Shown here: piece after piece, positions 18,193-26,307 of the stretch | Position numbering within the stretch: position 1 is the first letter of the stretch | Layout: the number at the start of each line of letters is the position of its first letter | Source: Deminuibacter soli | Lineage (GTDB): Bacteria; Bacteroidota; Bacteroidia; Chitinophagales; Chitinophagaceae | Length of the DNA stretch: 64,000 nt | Assembly: GCF_003412455.1 (NCBI RefSeq) | Contig: NZ_QTJU01000007.1 | Coordinates: 124,001-188,000 of the forward strand | Direction of reading: 5' to 3' | Made by a program: the position numbers and the translations under genes | Notes under the pieces: model-generated | The model's database searches: none | Told to the model about the DNA's origin: nothing | The model's input: the letters and a program-made list of their open reading frames with translations, nothing else

Positions 18193-19107
18193 ATGAAAAA
18201 ATTAAACAGAAGAAATTTCTTACAACAGACCGGGTACTTGACTGCCGGAGCCATGTTGGGCAGCGCGTTCGGGGCTGCTGCAGTTGCAGCCGGCAAAACA
18301 CAAAAAGTCAAACTCAGTGGACACATATGGGCATACGCCAGCAAGTTTCCACCGAAATGGGATAGTACGCCGGTCATTGAGCAGGCTTTCGCGGACTTCC
18401 GGTTTGCGGGTTTGGACGGCATGGAACTTATGGAAGTTAATTTAAGGCATAACGATGCTGTCGCTCACCTGGGAAGCCTTGCTGAGCAATATAAAGTTCC
18501 TGTAACTGGTGCTTCCTATAACGGCAGTATGTGGGATAGCGAAAAGCATGCGGAGATTTTGGATGATGCAGCGCTCGTCATCAGCAGGTTGCAGCAACTG
18601 GGAGGAAAAACATTTGGTGTATCAGTGGGCGATGCCGGCCGCATTAAAACAGAAGCAGAGCTGGATGCGCAGGCACAGCTGTTAAACAAACTCATACCGC
18701 TATGTGATAAGCATGGTATTGTGTTGAACCTGCACAATCATACCTACGAAGTGAAAAATAGTTTGCACGATCTCAAAGGTACATTGTCCCGCATACCTGG
18801 TATCAAACTCGGCCCGGATCTGAACTGGCTGATCAGGGGCGGCGTTGACCCGGTATGGTTTATTCATACATATGGAAAACAAATGGTGTACATGCACCTG
18901 CGCGACCAGGATAAAAATGGCCGGTGGACGGAGACGGTAGGAAGTGGCGTGACCGATTTTAATAAAATAGCGGCGGCGCTGCGGGAACAAAATTTCAGCG
19001 GCCGCGCAGCGGTAGAGTTAGCATTTGACGATCCGCCATCACACCCCTTAAAAGATGACTGGAAAACAAGCGTTGACTTCATCAGGAAAACATTTAACTG
19101 GGCATAA
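18193..19107 (+). CDS. Tat-exported sugar phosphate isomerase/epimerase-like TIM barrel
   Basis: 304 residues. The start shows a Tat signal (NRRNFLQQ, then a long Ala/Gly core), so it is probably periplasmic. The xylose-isomerase-like TIM barrel follows, with DGMELMEVNLRHND, LNLHNHTYEV (a Glu/His metal region), GPDLNW (Asp), YMHLRDQDK (His) and AVELAFDD. These enzymes isomerise, epimerise or dehydrate sugars and keto-sugars. Many exported Bacteroidota members stand beside GMC or Gfo/Idh/MocA oxidoreductases, as here. It begins 4 bases after the PhyH stop, so translation is coupled. Confidence 0.9.
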   Translation: MKKLNRRNFLQQTGYLTAGAMLGSAFGAAAVAAGKTQKVKLSGHIWAYASKFPPKWDSTPVIEQAFADFRFAGLDGMELMEVNLRHNDAVAHLGSLAEQYKVPVTGASYNGSMWDSEKHAEILDDAALVISRLQQLGGKTFGVSVGDAGRIKTEAELDAQAQLLNKLIPLCDKHGIVLNLHNHTYEVKNSLHDLKGTLSRIPGIKLGPDLNWLIRGGVDPVWFIHTYGKQMVYMHLRDQDKNGRWTETVGSGVTDFNKIAAALREQNFSGRAAVELAFDDPPSHPLKDDWKTSVDFIRKTFNWA

Positions 19108-19155
19108 CAGCAACTTTTAGTACACACATTTTATAATAACTGTTAGTAAGAAAAT

Positions 19156-20364
19156 ATGAAAATTGCCATATTGGGTTCTGGATTTATTGCACGCTTTTAC
19201 GCTGAATCACTTATTGCACAACGCCGGAAGGATATTATCACCATGGTGTATTCCAATAGCGAAGAAAGGGCAAAGGTGTTTGCTGGTGATTACAAGATTC
19301 CTCATGCCAGTAATGACCTCGATGCTGCAGTATCTCATCCGGAAGTAGAAGTTGTCATCATCGCGCTATCCAATCACCTTCATTTGCCTGCTGTTGAAGC
19401 ATGTGCGAAAGCCGGCAAGCATGTATTGTGTACAAAGCCGCTGGGCCGCACGGCAAGCGAAGCAAAGAAAATGCTGGAGCTGGTGGAAAATGCCGGCATT
19501 ATGGGCGGCTACCTGGAAGACCTGTGCTATACCCCGAAATTCATCAAGTCGGTAGCCAGTGTAAGAGCCGGTGCAATCGGTAAAGTGTTACTGGCAAAAT
19601 CGCGTGAAGCGCATTCCGGACCGCATAGCAACTGGTTTTGGGATAAAGCATTGTCTGGCGGCGGGGCCATTGTTGACCTGGGCTGTCATTGTATAGAAAT
19701 AGCCCGTAACTATATTGGCAAGCAACATCGCCCGGTCGCGGTACTGTGTTGGTCGGCCACCCAGGTACATCCTATTGACGCGGAAGACAACGCCATTGGT
19801 CTGGTTAAGTATGACAATGGGGCGATTGGTCATTTTGAAGTGAGTTGGTGTTTTAGAGGTGGAATGGATTTGCGGGATGAAGTGCAGGGTACAGACGGTA
19901 CCATTTGGATCAATAACTTTTTACGTACCGGCTTCGAGATGTTTTCGCTCGGTAAAAGTGCGGCCTATGTGGCTGAGAAAGCAGAGACGAATAGCGGGTG
20001 GCTTTTCCCGGTAGGCGATGAGGTGCACGAGCTGGGATACAGCAACATGTTCACCGACATGTTTGAAGCAATAGAGCAGCGTCGCGACCCATCAGAAACA
20101 TTCTACGATGGTTACATCGTAAATGCCGTTATTGATGCCGCTTATGCATCTGCCCAATCTGGTAAATGGGAACCGGTTGAGTTGGAAGTATGGCGAGGTA
20201 ATACGGAAGGCGCCCAAACCGTTTCCCATGTTGAATTTGATGAGAACCATTACCTGATCAAAGAAGAAGTATTGCCATCAGGAGAGAAAGTTTCTATCCT
20301 GAAGAACAAACACACAAATGTGATCAGTAAAACCTCCCCAGAATATCAATACAACGCCGAATAG
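19156..20364 (+). CDS. Gfo/Idh/MocA-family NAD(P)-dependent oxidoreductase
   Basis: 402 residues. The N-terminal Rossmann domain has ILGSGFIARFYAESL and VVIIALSNHLHLPAV. The family E-K-P motif appears as CTKPLGRTASEA, with the Glu replaced by Thr. GGYLEDLCYTPKFIKS and a C-terminal alpha/beta domain with DLGCHCIEIARNYIG complete the fold. There is no signal peptide. It likely oxidises or reduces a hydroxyl of a sugar, inositol or related polyol. It starts 48 bases after the previous gene and ends 2 bases before the GMC gene. Confidence 0.9.
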   Translation: MKIAILGSGFIARFYAESLIAQRRKDIITMVYSNSEERAKVFAGDYKIPHASNDLDAAVSHPEVEVVIIALSNHLHLPAVEACAKAGKHVLCTKPLGRTASEAKKMLELVENAGIMGGYLEDLCYTPKFIKSVASVRAGAIGKVLLAKSREAHSGPHSNWFWDKALSGGGAIVDLGCHCIEIARNYIGKQHRPVAVLCWSATQVHPIDAEDNAIGLVKYDNGAIGHFEVSWCFRGGMDLRDEVQGTDGTIWINNFLRTGFEMFSLGKSAAYVAEKAETNSGWLFPVGDEVHELGYSNMFTDMFEAIEQRRDPSETFYDGYIVNAVIDAAYASAQSGKWEPVELEVWRGNTEGAQTVSHVEFDENHYLIKEEVLPSGEKVSILKNKHTNVISKTSPEYQYNAE

Positions 20365-20366
20365 CT

Positions 20367-22082
20367 ATGAATGATAGTGCATTTATCAACAGAAACGCGC
20401 AGGATACCGCTGGCAATACCTTCGATGCAATTGTAATTGGATCTGGTATTTCAGGCGGTTGGGCTGCAAAGGAACTGTGCGAAAAAGGCTTGAAAACATT
20501 GGTGCTGGAGCGTGGGCGAAATGTTGAACACATCAAAGATTACCCCACCGCCACGATGGCGCCATGGGAATTTCCGCATCGCGGCAAGTTGTCTGCAAAA
20601 CTCTTTAACGACAATCCCATTGCGGCGCGTTGTTATGCGTTCAGGGAAGAAACACAGCACTTCTTTGTAAAAGATCACGAACATCCCTATATCCAAACCC
20701 AACCCTTTGACTGGATTCGCGGTTACCAGGTTGGTGGAAAGTCGCTACTGTGGGGCCGGTGGACGCAGCGCTGGAGTGATCTTGATTTTGAAGCGAACGC
20801 AAAAGATGGTATCGCCACCGACTGGCCTATCCGGTACAAGGATATTGCGCCATGGTATAGTTATGTCGAAAAGTTTGCTGGTATCAGCGGCAACCGTGAT
20901 GGACTTCCACAAGTGCCGGACGGAGAATTTTTACCTCCGATGGAAATGACGGTGGTTGAAAAACACCTGAAAGCCAGTATTGAACACAATTTTCCCGGCA
21001 GAAACCTGATCATCTCCAGAACAGCCAATCTTTCCAAAGCATTGAACGGCAGAGGCCCTTGCCAATACAGGGACCTGTGTTTCAGGGGATGTCCATTTGG
21101 GGGGTATTTCAGCAGTAACGCTACCACTCTCCCTGCTGCAATGGCTACCGGCAACCTGACCATTCGCCCGTTTTCTGTTGCGCATTCGATTATCTATGAC
21201 GAGCAAACGCAGAAGGCCAAAGGCGTGCGGGTGATTGATGCTGGTACGCTCAAAACAACTGAGTATTTTGCAAAGGTCATCTTCGTCAACGCTGGCACTT
21301 TAAACTCCACATTACTCTTGCTAAATTCTACCTCTTCAAGATTTCCCAATGGCATGGGTAATGACAGCGGCGCCCTGGGGCACTACCTGATGGATCATAA
21401 CTACCGTGGCAGGATTTTTGGAGAACATGCGGGCTTTAAAGATACTTACTATTACGGTCGCCGGCCTACCGGCGTATACATACCCCGGTTCAGAAATCTA
21501 ACGGATAAAAAAGAAGTTGATTTTTTAAGAGGATATGCCTTCGCCTGCAGCAGTCACCGGCCGCAGGGAAATGCATCAGGCAGCCCGCAGATTGGAAAAG
21601 CGTTTAAAGATAGTTTGACAGAACCGGGACCCTGGCAGATGAATATGACCGGCATGGGAGAATGCCTCCCCGAAGCAGGTAATAAGGTAAGCTTAAGCCA
21701 GGATAAAAAAGACCAGTGGGGCATGCCATTGCTCAACATTGATTGCAGTTTCCGGTCGAATGAAATAGTAATGCTGCGCGATATTTTGCAAACAGGCGCG
21801 GAAATGCTTGATCGCGCAGGTTTTAAAAACATTACCCAATTGGATTCACAGCAGGCGCCTGGCCTCGGCATCCATGAAATGGGCACTGCAAGGATGGGAC
21901 GTGATCCGAAGACTTCCGTGCTAAACGGTCATAACCAGGTATGGGGCGCACCCAATGTTTTTGTTACCGACGGCGCATGCATGACATCCGGCGGTTGTCA
22001 AAACCCGTCCCTTACGTACATGGCCTTAACTGCACGTGCGGTGGACTATGCGGTAGAAGCACTTAAAAAGAGAAATTTATAA
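20367..22082 (+). CDS. GMC-family FAD-dependent oxidoreductase
   Basis: 571 residues. FAD binding is shown by DAIVIGSGISGGWAAKEL and the adenine-ribose Glu in TLVLERG. The catalytic C-terminal region has GIHEMGTARMG and GGCQNPSLTYMAL, carrying His and Asn at the active-site positions. This branch resembles glycoside or polyol dehydrogenases of Bacteroidota rather than cholesterol oxidases. No gluconate-dehydrogenase-type small subunit or cytochrome gene accompanies it, so its electron acceptor is open. No signal peptide is visible, unlike the upstream isomerase. Its stop overlaps the start of the next gene by one base. Confidence 0.92.
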   Translation: MNDSAFINRNAQDTAGNTFDAIVIGSGISGGWAAKELCEKGLKTLVLERGRNVEHIKDYPTATMAPWEFPHRGKLSAKLFNDNPIAARCYAFREETQHFFVKDHEHPYIQTQPFDWIRGYQVGGKSLLWGRWTQRWSDLDFEANAKDGIATDWPIRYKDIAPWYSYVEKFAGISGNRDGLPQVPDGEFLPPMEMTVVEKHLKASIEHNFPGRNLIISRTANLSKALNGRGPCQYRDLCFRGCPFGGYFSSNATTLPAAMATGNLTIRPFSVAHSIIYDEQTQKAKGVRVIDAGTLKTTEYFAKVIFVNAGTLNSTLLLLNSTSSRFPNGMGNDSGALGHYLMDHNYRGRIFGEHAGFKDTYYYGRRPTGVYIPRFRNLTDKKEVDFLRGYAFACSSHRPQGNASGSPQIGKAFKDSLTEPGPWQMNMTGMGECLPEAGNKVSLSQDKKDQWGMPLLNIDCSFRSNEIVMLRDILQTGAEMLDRAGFKNITQLDSQQAPGLGIHEMGTARMGRDPKTSVLNGHNQVWGAPNVFVTDGACMTSGGCQNPSLTYMALTARAVDYAVEALKKRNL

Positions 22083-22897
22083 TGAAGATCAAATTCTTTT
22101 GCCCCCGCTGGGGCGCTGAACATATTCCATGGGATCCTTTTTGTGCAATGGTTAAAGAAGCTGGCTTTGATGGCGTGGAAACGCCTATTCCTTTTGAGCA
22201 GGATGAAAAGGATATTATTACAACCGCGCTGCAGCGTCACAACCTGCTGTTAATTGGCCAGTTTTACCAATCATTTGAGCAGGATATCGCTGCTCATAAA
22301 GAAAGTTTCCAGGCACACCTGGAAAACCTTGCAGCTTTACACCCTGTCTTAATCGATTCACAAACCGGCAAGGATTATTACACGGCTGATCAAAACCGGG
22401 AATTATTCGAGCTGGCTACGAAAGTAACGAATGACACCGGCGTTATCATTGCTCATGAAACCCACCGGAATAAGGCCCTCTTCGCTGCACATATCGCAGC
22501 CCAATTGCTTATCGAAAACCCGGCTATCGTTATCACGGCTGATTTCTCCCACTGGTGTAATGTATCGGAGAGTTTATTGGAGCAGCAAGCAGCTGCAGTC
22601 GCGCTGGCGGTGAGCAGATCAGTTCACATACATGCGCGGGTGGGCCATGCAGAATCGGCACAGGTATCCGATCCGCGTGCCCCTGAATGGCAAACCGAAC
22701 TTGCCGCCCATCTTCATTGGTGGGATCAGATTGTAGCCGGCCGGCTTAAACAAGGCGCGTCCCTGTTAACCATTACCCCGGAATTTGGCCCGGCTCCCTA
22801 TATGCCGGCGCTTCCCTTTACGAAGATGCCGGTAGCCAACCAATGGGATATTAATGTGTACATGATGAATTTATTAAAGGAACGGTATGAAAGATAA
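22082..22897 (+). CDS. Cytoplasmic sugar phosphate isomerase/epimerase-like TIM barrel
   Basis: 271 residues without a signal peptide. The four metal ligands of the xylose-isomerase-like fold can be placed: Glu in IAHETHRNK, Asp in ITADFSHW, His in VHIHARVGHAES and Glu in LTITPEFGP. It is shorter than, and not closely similar to, the Tat-exported barrel three genes upstream, so the operon carries two distinct isomerases in different compartments. It is the last gene of the operon; its ATG shares a base with the GMC stop codon. Confidence 0.9.
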   Translation: MKIKFFCPRWGAEHIPWDPFCAMVKEAGFDGVETPIPFEQDEKDIITTALQRHNLLLIGQFYQSFEQDIAAHKESFQAHLENLAALHPVLIDSQTGKDYYTADQNRELFELATKVTNDTGVIIAHETHRNKALFAAHIAAQLLIENPAIVITADFSHWCNVSESLLEQQAAAVALAVSRSVHIHARVGHAESAQVSDPRAPEWQTELAAHLHWWDQIVAGRLKQGASLLTITPEFGPAPYMPALPFTKMPVANQWDINVYMMNLLKERYER

Positions 22898-22947
22898 TAT
22901 CCATAGCCGCAGCACATTGAATCATAAATAAGCTGATCAGTGACTTC

Positions 22948-23079
22948 TCATAAGATAATGTACGGGTTATTGAATGGGTCATTATCATCATCCCGTTTAC
23001 CAAGGAAATTTTTCGTAAACCATTTTTTGGCCGGAATCCAGATTGATAGGTATAAATAATTAAATAGCAGGTGCTTCAT
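22948..23079 (-). CDS. Very small hypothetical protein (43 aa)
   Basis: A 43-residue frame with a start 18 bases after the stop of the preceding minus-strand gene (23098-23394). It has an amphipathic aromatic N-terminus (MKHLLFNYLYLSIWIPAKKW), a basic middle and an acidic-to-Pro/Asn end (DDDNDPFNNPYIIL). The organised composition and operon-like spacing favour a real gene; no family is recognised. Confidence 0.4.
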   Translation of the reverse strand: MKHLLFNYLYLSIWIPAKKWFTKNFLGKRDDDNDPFNNPYIIL

Positions 23080-23097
23080 ACGCTCTCTTTTTACGAT

Positions 23098-23394
23098 TTA
23101 AACACTTAGATTCATAATCCGGAACGTTTCTTTGATAATCTTCTTTGAGTTGTTAAGAAATTCAGTTAATGAGCAGCCCAGGCAGGCAATCATGGTATAA
23201 CGCATTGCATGCTCCTTAATAAGTTCAATCCGCAAAGGGTAGTGCGCAACATCGACAAAATCACCTTCCAATTCGTGGAATAAATCAATCACATATATTT
23301 CATTTGCACCAAGGCTAAATCGCGCAATTTCAATAAACGCAGACTGTACTTTCATAGAAACCCTGATAAAGTATTTTTCTTCAGTCATGGCCAT
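23098..23394 (-). CDS. Small hypothetical protein
   Basis: 98 residues, soluble, no signal peptide. I do not recognise the family. The centre is acidic and aromatic (IYVIDLFHELEGDFVDVAHY), and the C-terminal half has CLGCSLTEFLNNSKKII. It lies 68 bases downstream of the Hsp20 gene on the same strand with a hairpin between, so it may have its own promoter or be partly read through. Its neighbours suggest a stress context, which is inference only. Confidence 0.55.
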   Translation of the reverse strand: MAMTEEKYFIRVSMKVQSAFIEIARFSLGANEIYVIDLFHELEGDFVDVAHYPLRIELIKEHAMRYTMIACLGCSLTEFLNNSKKIIKETFRIMNLSV

Positions 23395-23426
23395 TGATTT
23401 AATAACGTGAATGCCAGTGATCAGGA

Positions 23427-23453
23427 TAGAGCTTGCCCACTGGGCAAGCTCTA
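23427..23453. terminator. Strong hairpin downstream of hsp20
   Basis: A 13-bp perfect inverted repeat, TAGAGCTTGCCCA / TGGGCAAGCTCTA, with a single central base, lies 9 bases past the Hsp20 stop. No U-tract follows on the minus strand, so it may act as an attenuator or mRNA-stabilising hairpin rather than a full terminator. Confidence 0.45.
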
Positions 23454-23462
23454 TAAATTACC

Positions 23463-23903
23463 CTAATGGATTTCAATCATCCGTGGAGGCTTTTGTTTGG
23501 CTTCTTCTTTTTTGGGAATATGCAAACGCAGTACACCGTTTTCATAATGCGCTGTGATCTTAGTTTCGTCCATTACCTGTTTATGAAGTTCAAACTGGCG
23601 TTGGAACGATTGGTAGCTAAATTCTCGTCGGGTATAGTTGCCATTCTGCTGCTGCACGTTAGCCTCTTTTTCAGAGGCGATGGTTAGCACATCATCTTCC
23701 AGCGTAACACGAAAATCATTTTTCTCCATGCCTGGTGCGGCTACTTCTACTTCAAAGGCGTCGGATGTTTCTTTGATGTTAACGGCAGGAACGGTGGTGC
23801 TGGTGGTCGAAAAGTTATTGTTTCGCCAGTTAAAAAGTTCGTGGCTGAAAAAGTCATCGAACACCGCAGGGAATATGCTGCCATTGCGTTTAACGATAGA
23901 CAT
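23463..23903 (-). CDS. Hsp20/alpha-crystallin small heat-shock protein
   Basis: 146 residues. The alpha-crystallin domain spans about 38-130 (EVEVAAPGMEKNDFRVTLED, then NGVLRLHIPKKEE with the G-V-L motif). The C-terminal extension ends in IEI, the I-x-I anchor for oligomer assembly. It is an ATP-independent holdase that keeps unfolding proteins soluble. Upstream on its promoter side lies a 12-bp palindrome at 23949-23960. Confidence 0.95.
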   Translation of the reverse strand: MSIVKRNGSIFPAVFDDFFSHELFNWRNNNFSTTSTTVPAVNIKETSDAFEVEVAAPGMEKNDFRVTLEDDVLTIASEKEANVQQQNGNYTRREFSYQSFQRQFELHKQVMDETKITAHYENGVLRLHIPKKEEAKQKPPRMIEIH

Positions 23904-23948
23904 AGAACATGCGTTTTAATAGTTAACAATAAAGTAGTATTTAAATAT

Positions 23949-23960
23949 GGTTGATCAACC
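23949..23960. promoter_or_regulatory. 12-bp palindrome upstream of hsp20
   Basis: GGTTGATCAACC is a perfect palindrome 46 bases upstream of the Hsp20 start. On the minus strand it lies between a TTTTTG and a TATTTAAA about 19 bases apart, a loose fit to the Bacteroidota -33/-7 elements. It is a candidate operator for a stress regulator. Confidence 0.3.
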
Positions 23961-24102
23961 ACATCACAAAAAATCAAACCTTGTACCAGGCAAAACAAAG
24001 CTGATTTTTTTTCAGTTTTCGCTGACAATTTTTCGCTGCACCGGTAGAGGTTCTCCGAATTATTGGCAGTCGCACCGCCGGTTTCATGCGTAAAAACGGG
24101 AG

Positions 24103-24552
24103 TTACTCTTTCTTAATCCAGGTAATTTTCGCCCCTGATTGGTCAATTAATTTATGTAAATTAACATTGGATACCCCATATCGCGGAGGTTGCTCAAACT
24201 GCTCCATTATCACGAAATCGGCCTCTTTCAGCAATGCATATATAGCCGCTTTTGCTGGTTTTTTTAACCGCCGGATTTCGAATCTGACCTTTTCTGTTAA
24301 ACACATATCTTCTGCGAGTTTCATATTGTCTGCGATAATCTGGTCATTATCGTTCACAACATCAGAACGCTCGCTTTGGTTTTCAACCGCATTCATGTCA
24401 CTGGGGAAAACATAACCAACGCCTTCCACATTTACGTCACTCAGGAAAAGCATTATTAAGGTGGAATCTGCGCCTTGGACCGATTTAATGGCAGTATTGA
24501 TAACGTCAGGGGGGAAGCATGTACCGTTAAAAATAGCAAGCGTAGTAGGCAT
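24103..24552 (-). CDS. Usp-like hypothetical protein
   Basis: 149 residues. It opens with a beta strand and loop (TLAIFNGTCFPPDVINTAIK) and later has ADFVIMEQF, a layout recalling universal stress protein A domains. The ATP-binding G-x2-G-x9-G-S/T motif is not recognisable. It is probably a diverged Usp fold or an unrelated alpha/beta protein. Hsp20 lies downstream on the same strand, about 200 bases away. Confidence 0.55.
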   Translation of the reverse strand: MPTTLAIFNGTCFPPDVINTAIKSVQGADSTLIMLFLSDVNVEGVGYVFPSDMNAVENQSERSDVVNDNDQIIADNMKLAEDMCLTEKVRFEIRRLKKPAKAAIYALLKEADFVIMEQFEQPPRYGVSNVNLHKLIDQSGAKITWIKKE

Positions 24553-24805
24553 TTTTTTATTAAAGTTCAGCTGATTTTTCGGGAAATAAAAGCCTTTACA
24601 AAATGATAATCTTCAAGGATTAGGCGATAGGCGTTCTGTAAACACAAAATCACCTATCCGATCTAAATGTTTTGAAACCATCCTATAAAGCAATTGCATT
24701 GTACGGCTTAGCCGGCGACATGGCTGCTGTCTGTTAGGATGGCCGGGAAAAAATATCACCGCTACCAGGAGGCACTTCTGAAAAGTGTGAAGAAGCTGTA
24801 AAAGT

Positions 24806-25393
24806 TTATAACGGTTTTGATGTCACATTCTTCACCGTTGCATCATTCTCTTTCAACCAGGCTTCCAGTTCCTTCAAACGTTGAACCTGTGCGGGGCGTG
24901 GGTTAATGAACGTACGAACTTTTTTTACGAGCGCCAGGGCATCGTTGTAGGTGGCCCCCATTTTAAGCAGGTAAGCGATGGCCATGCTGGGTCCGCGCCC
25001 AAGCCCTTGCCGGCAGTGAATGTAAATTTTACCGCCATTGCTGATCTCCTGGTGGGCAAATGCTGCACCCTTTAGCAAATCCTGTAACGTAGGCGGTGTA
25101 TTGTCTGCGGTAGGTAAATGCAGGTAATGAAAACCTTCATATTGTGCTTCTGTGTAAATGGAATGAATGCGCATATTAATGATGCCGGTAATTCCGATAG
25201 ATTTTAGTTTGCTTAATCCCCGCAGGTTGTATTGCCCGCCCAGAAATAAATTGGGTGTTATTTGGCTGTGCTTAAGTGTCGGTATCCCTGCAATAAGTCT
25301 GTAAGCCTGATCCCAGAGCTTCTGGAAAAAGATGACCACTATTAACCAGATACTTTTAATTCGTCTCATCTGCATTGTTTTTGGGATAAGCAA
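24806..25393 (-). CDS. Membrane-anchored dual-specificity-type phosphatase
   Basis: 195 residues. A hydrophobic N-terminal helix (IWLIVVIFFQKLW) probably anchors it. The catalytic signature is HCRQGLGRGPS with Cys127 and Arg133, the C-x5-R loop of protein tyrosine/dual-specificity phosphatases; Asp97 in PTADNTPP is a plausible general acid. Its start lies 38 bases inside the upstream lipid kinase gene, so the two are translationally linked. Bacterial and mitochondrial members of this fold can act on phospholipid phosphates, and the kinase partner makes a lipid substrate plausible. Confidence 0.87.
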   Translation of the reverse strand: MLIPKTMQMRRIKSIWLIVVIFFQKLWDQAYRLIAGIPTLKHSQITPNLFLGGQYNLRGLSKLKSIGITGIINMRIHSIYTEAQYEGFHYLHLPTADNTPPTLQDLLKGAAFAHQEISNGGKIYIHCRQGLGRGPSMAIAYLLKMGATYNDALALVKKVRTFINPRPAQVQRLKELEAWLKENDATVKNVTSKPL

Positions 25394-26249
25394 TGTGCAG
25401 TGACGCGGGAGCTATACTGATGTTTAGCTCACTGGCGCGTTGGGGTTGGTCGTCACACAAAAAATCTATAGGTGTGCTGCTGGTAATCTTTATGTGCTGC
25501 AGTTTTTGGTGGTGAAGCAGCGGTGATTCTTTCTGCAATAAAATGCTGCCTGAAACCTGCAACAACTTCAGTATGCTGCTTTCATCAAGCGAAACCAGGT
25601 CCAGCCATCCATCAGATACGCTGATGCCCGGCAGAAAGGACATGCCCTTCACGCCGATATTGCCGGCATTGGTTACGGTTAAACCTACTGCTGTTAATGC
25701 ACTATTTTCTCCGTCCACGTTTACCTGGAAAGTGGTGCCCTGCTTCGGCATTTCCCGAAAAGCCGTTAATCCATAGGCCCATTGACCAAAGCGTTCTTTT
25801 GTCTCCGGGCTGGTTTCTGTAATCATATCTGCCAGTATGCCAATATTAACCCTGATCAGGAAAGGGCATCCATTAATGATACCCATATCAACAGCCTTGA
25901 TCTCAAAATCACCGGATGCCAGCAAGACCAGTGCTTCTGCTGTGGTGGCAGGCATGCCGATTTCCTTTGCCATTACATTGGCTGTGCCACCGGGCAATAT
26001 AAACAGTGGTGTAATGCTGTTATGTAACGCTTTTGCGGCTTCCATAACAGTGCCGTCACCACCATACACTGCAACCAGTTGCGTAGTGCCCTTAATGGCT
26101 GCTATGGCGCGTTGGAGGTGTTCGGGTGAAGTGGTGATACTGATGTCAAATGATGCAGGACTTTCGAGGAAAGCTTCCCGGATCAGGTCTGCAACCGGCT
26201 CCTCTGTTCCTGCCGAAGGATTGATGATAAAATGAATGTCTGTTGGCAT
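25356..26249 (-). CDS. YegS/BmrU-type diacylglycerol (lipid) kinase
   Basis: 297 residues. The N-terminal domain starts IHFIINPSAGTEEP and contains the nucleotide loop VYGGDGTVMEAA (GGDGT at 63-67), then FILPGGTANVMAKEIG. The C-terminal beta domain completes the NAD-kinase-like fold. These cytoplasmic enzymes phosphorylate diacylglycerol, phosphatidylglycerol or related lipids. It lies 58 bases downstream of the PiT transporter and overlaps the phosphatase gene. Confidence 0.92.
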   Translation of the reverse strand: MPTDIHFIINPSAGTEEPVADLIREAFLESPASFDISITTSPEHLQRAIAAIKGTTQLVAVYGGDGTVMEAAKALHNSITPLFILPGGTANVMAKEIGMPATTAEALVLLASGDFEIKAVDMGIINGCPFLIRVNIGILADMITETSPETKERFGQWAYGLTAFREMPKQGTTFQVNVDGENSALTAVGLTVTNAGNIGVKGMSFLPGISVSDGWLDLVSLDESSILKLLQVSGSILLQKESPLLHHQKLQHIKITSSTPIDFLCDDQPQRASELNISIAPASLHIAYPKNNADETN

Positions 26250-26307
26250 AGTGGTTTACATAGTTTAGTCAACATTTGCGCCATGATTTAAGGGCGTAGG
26301 GCTTTAT

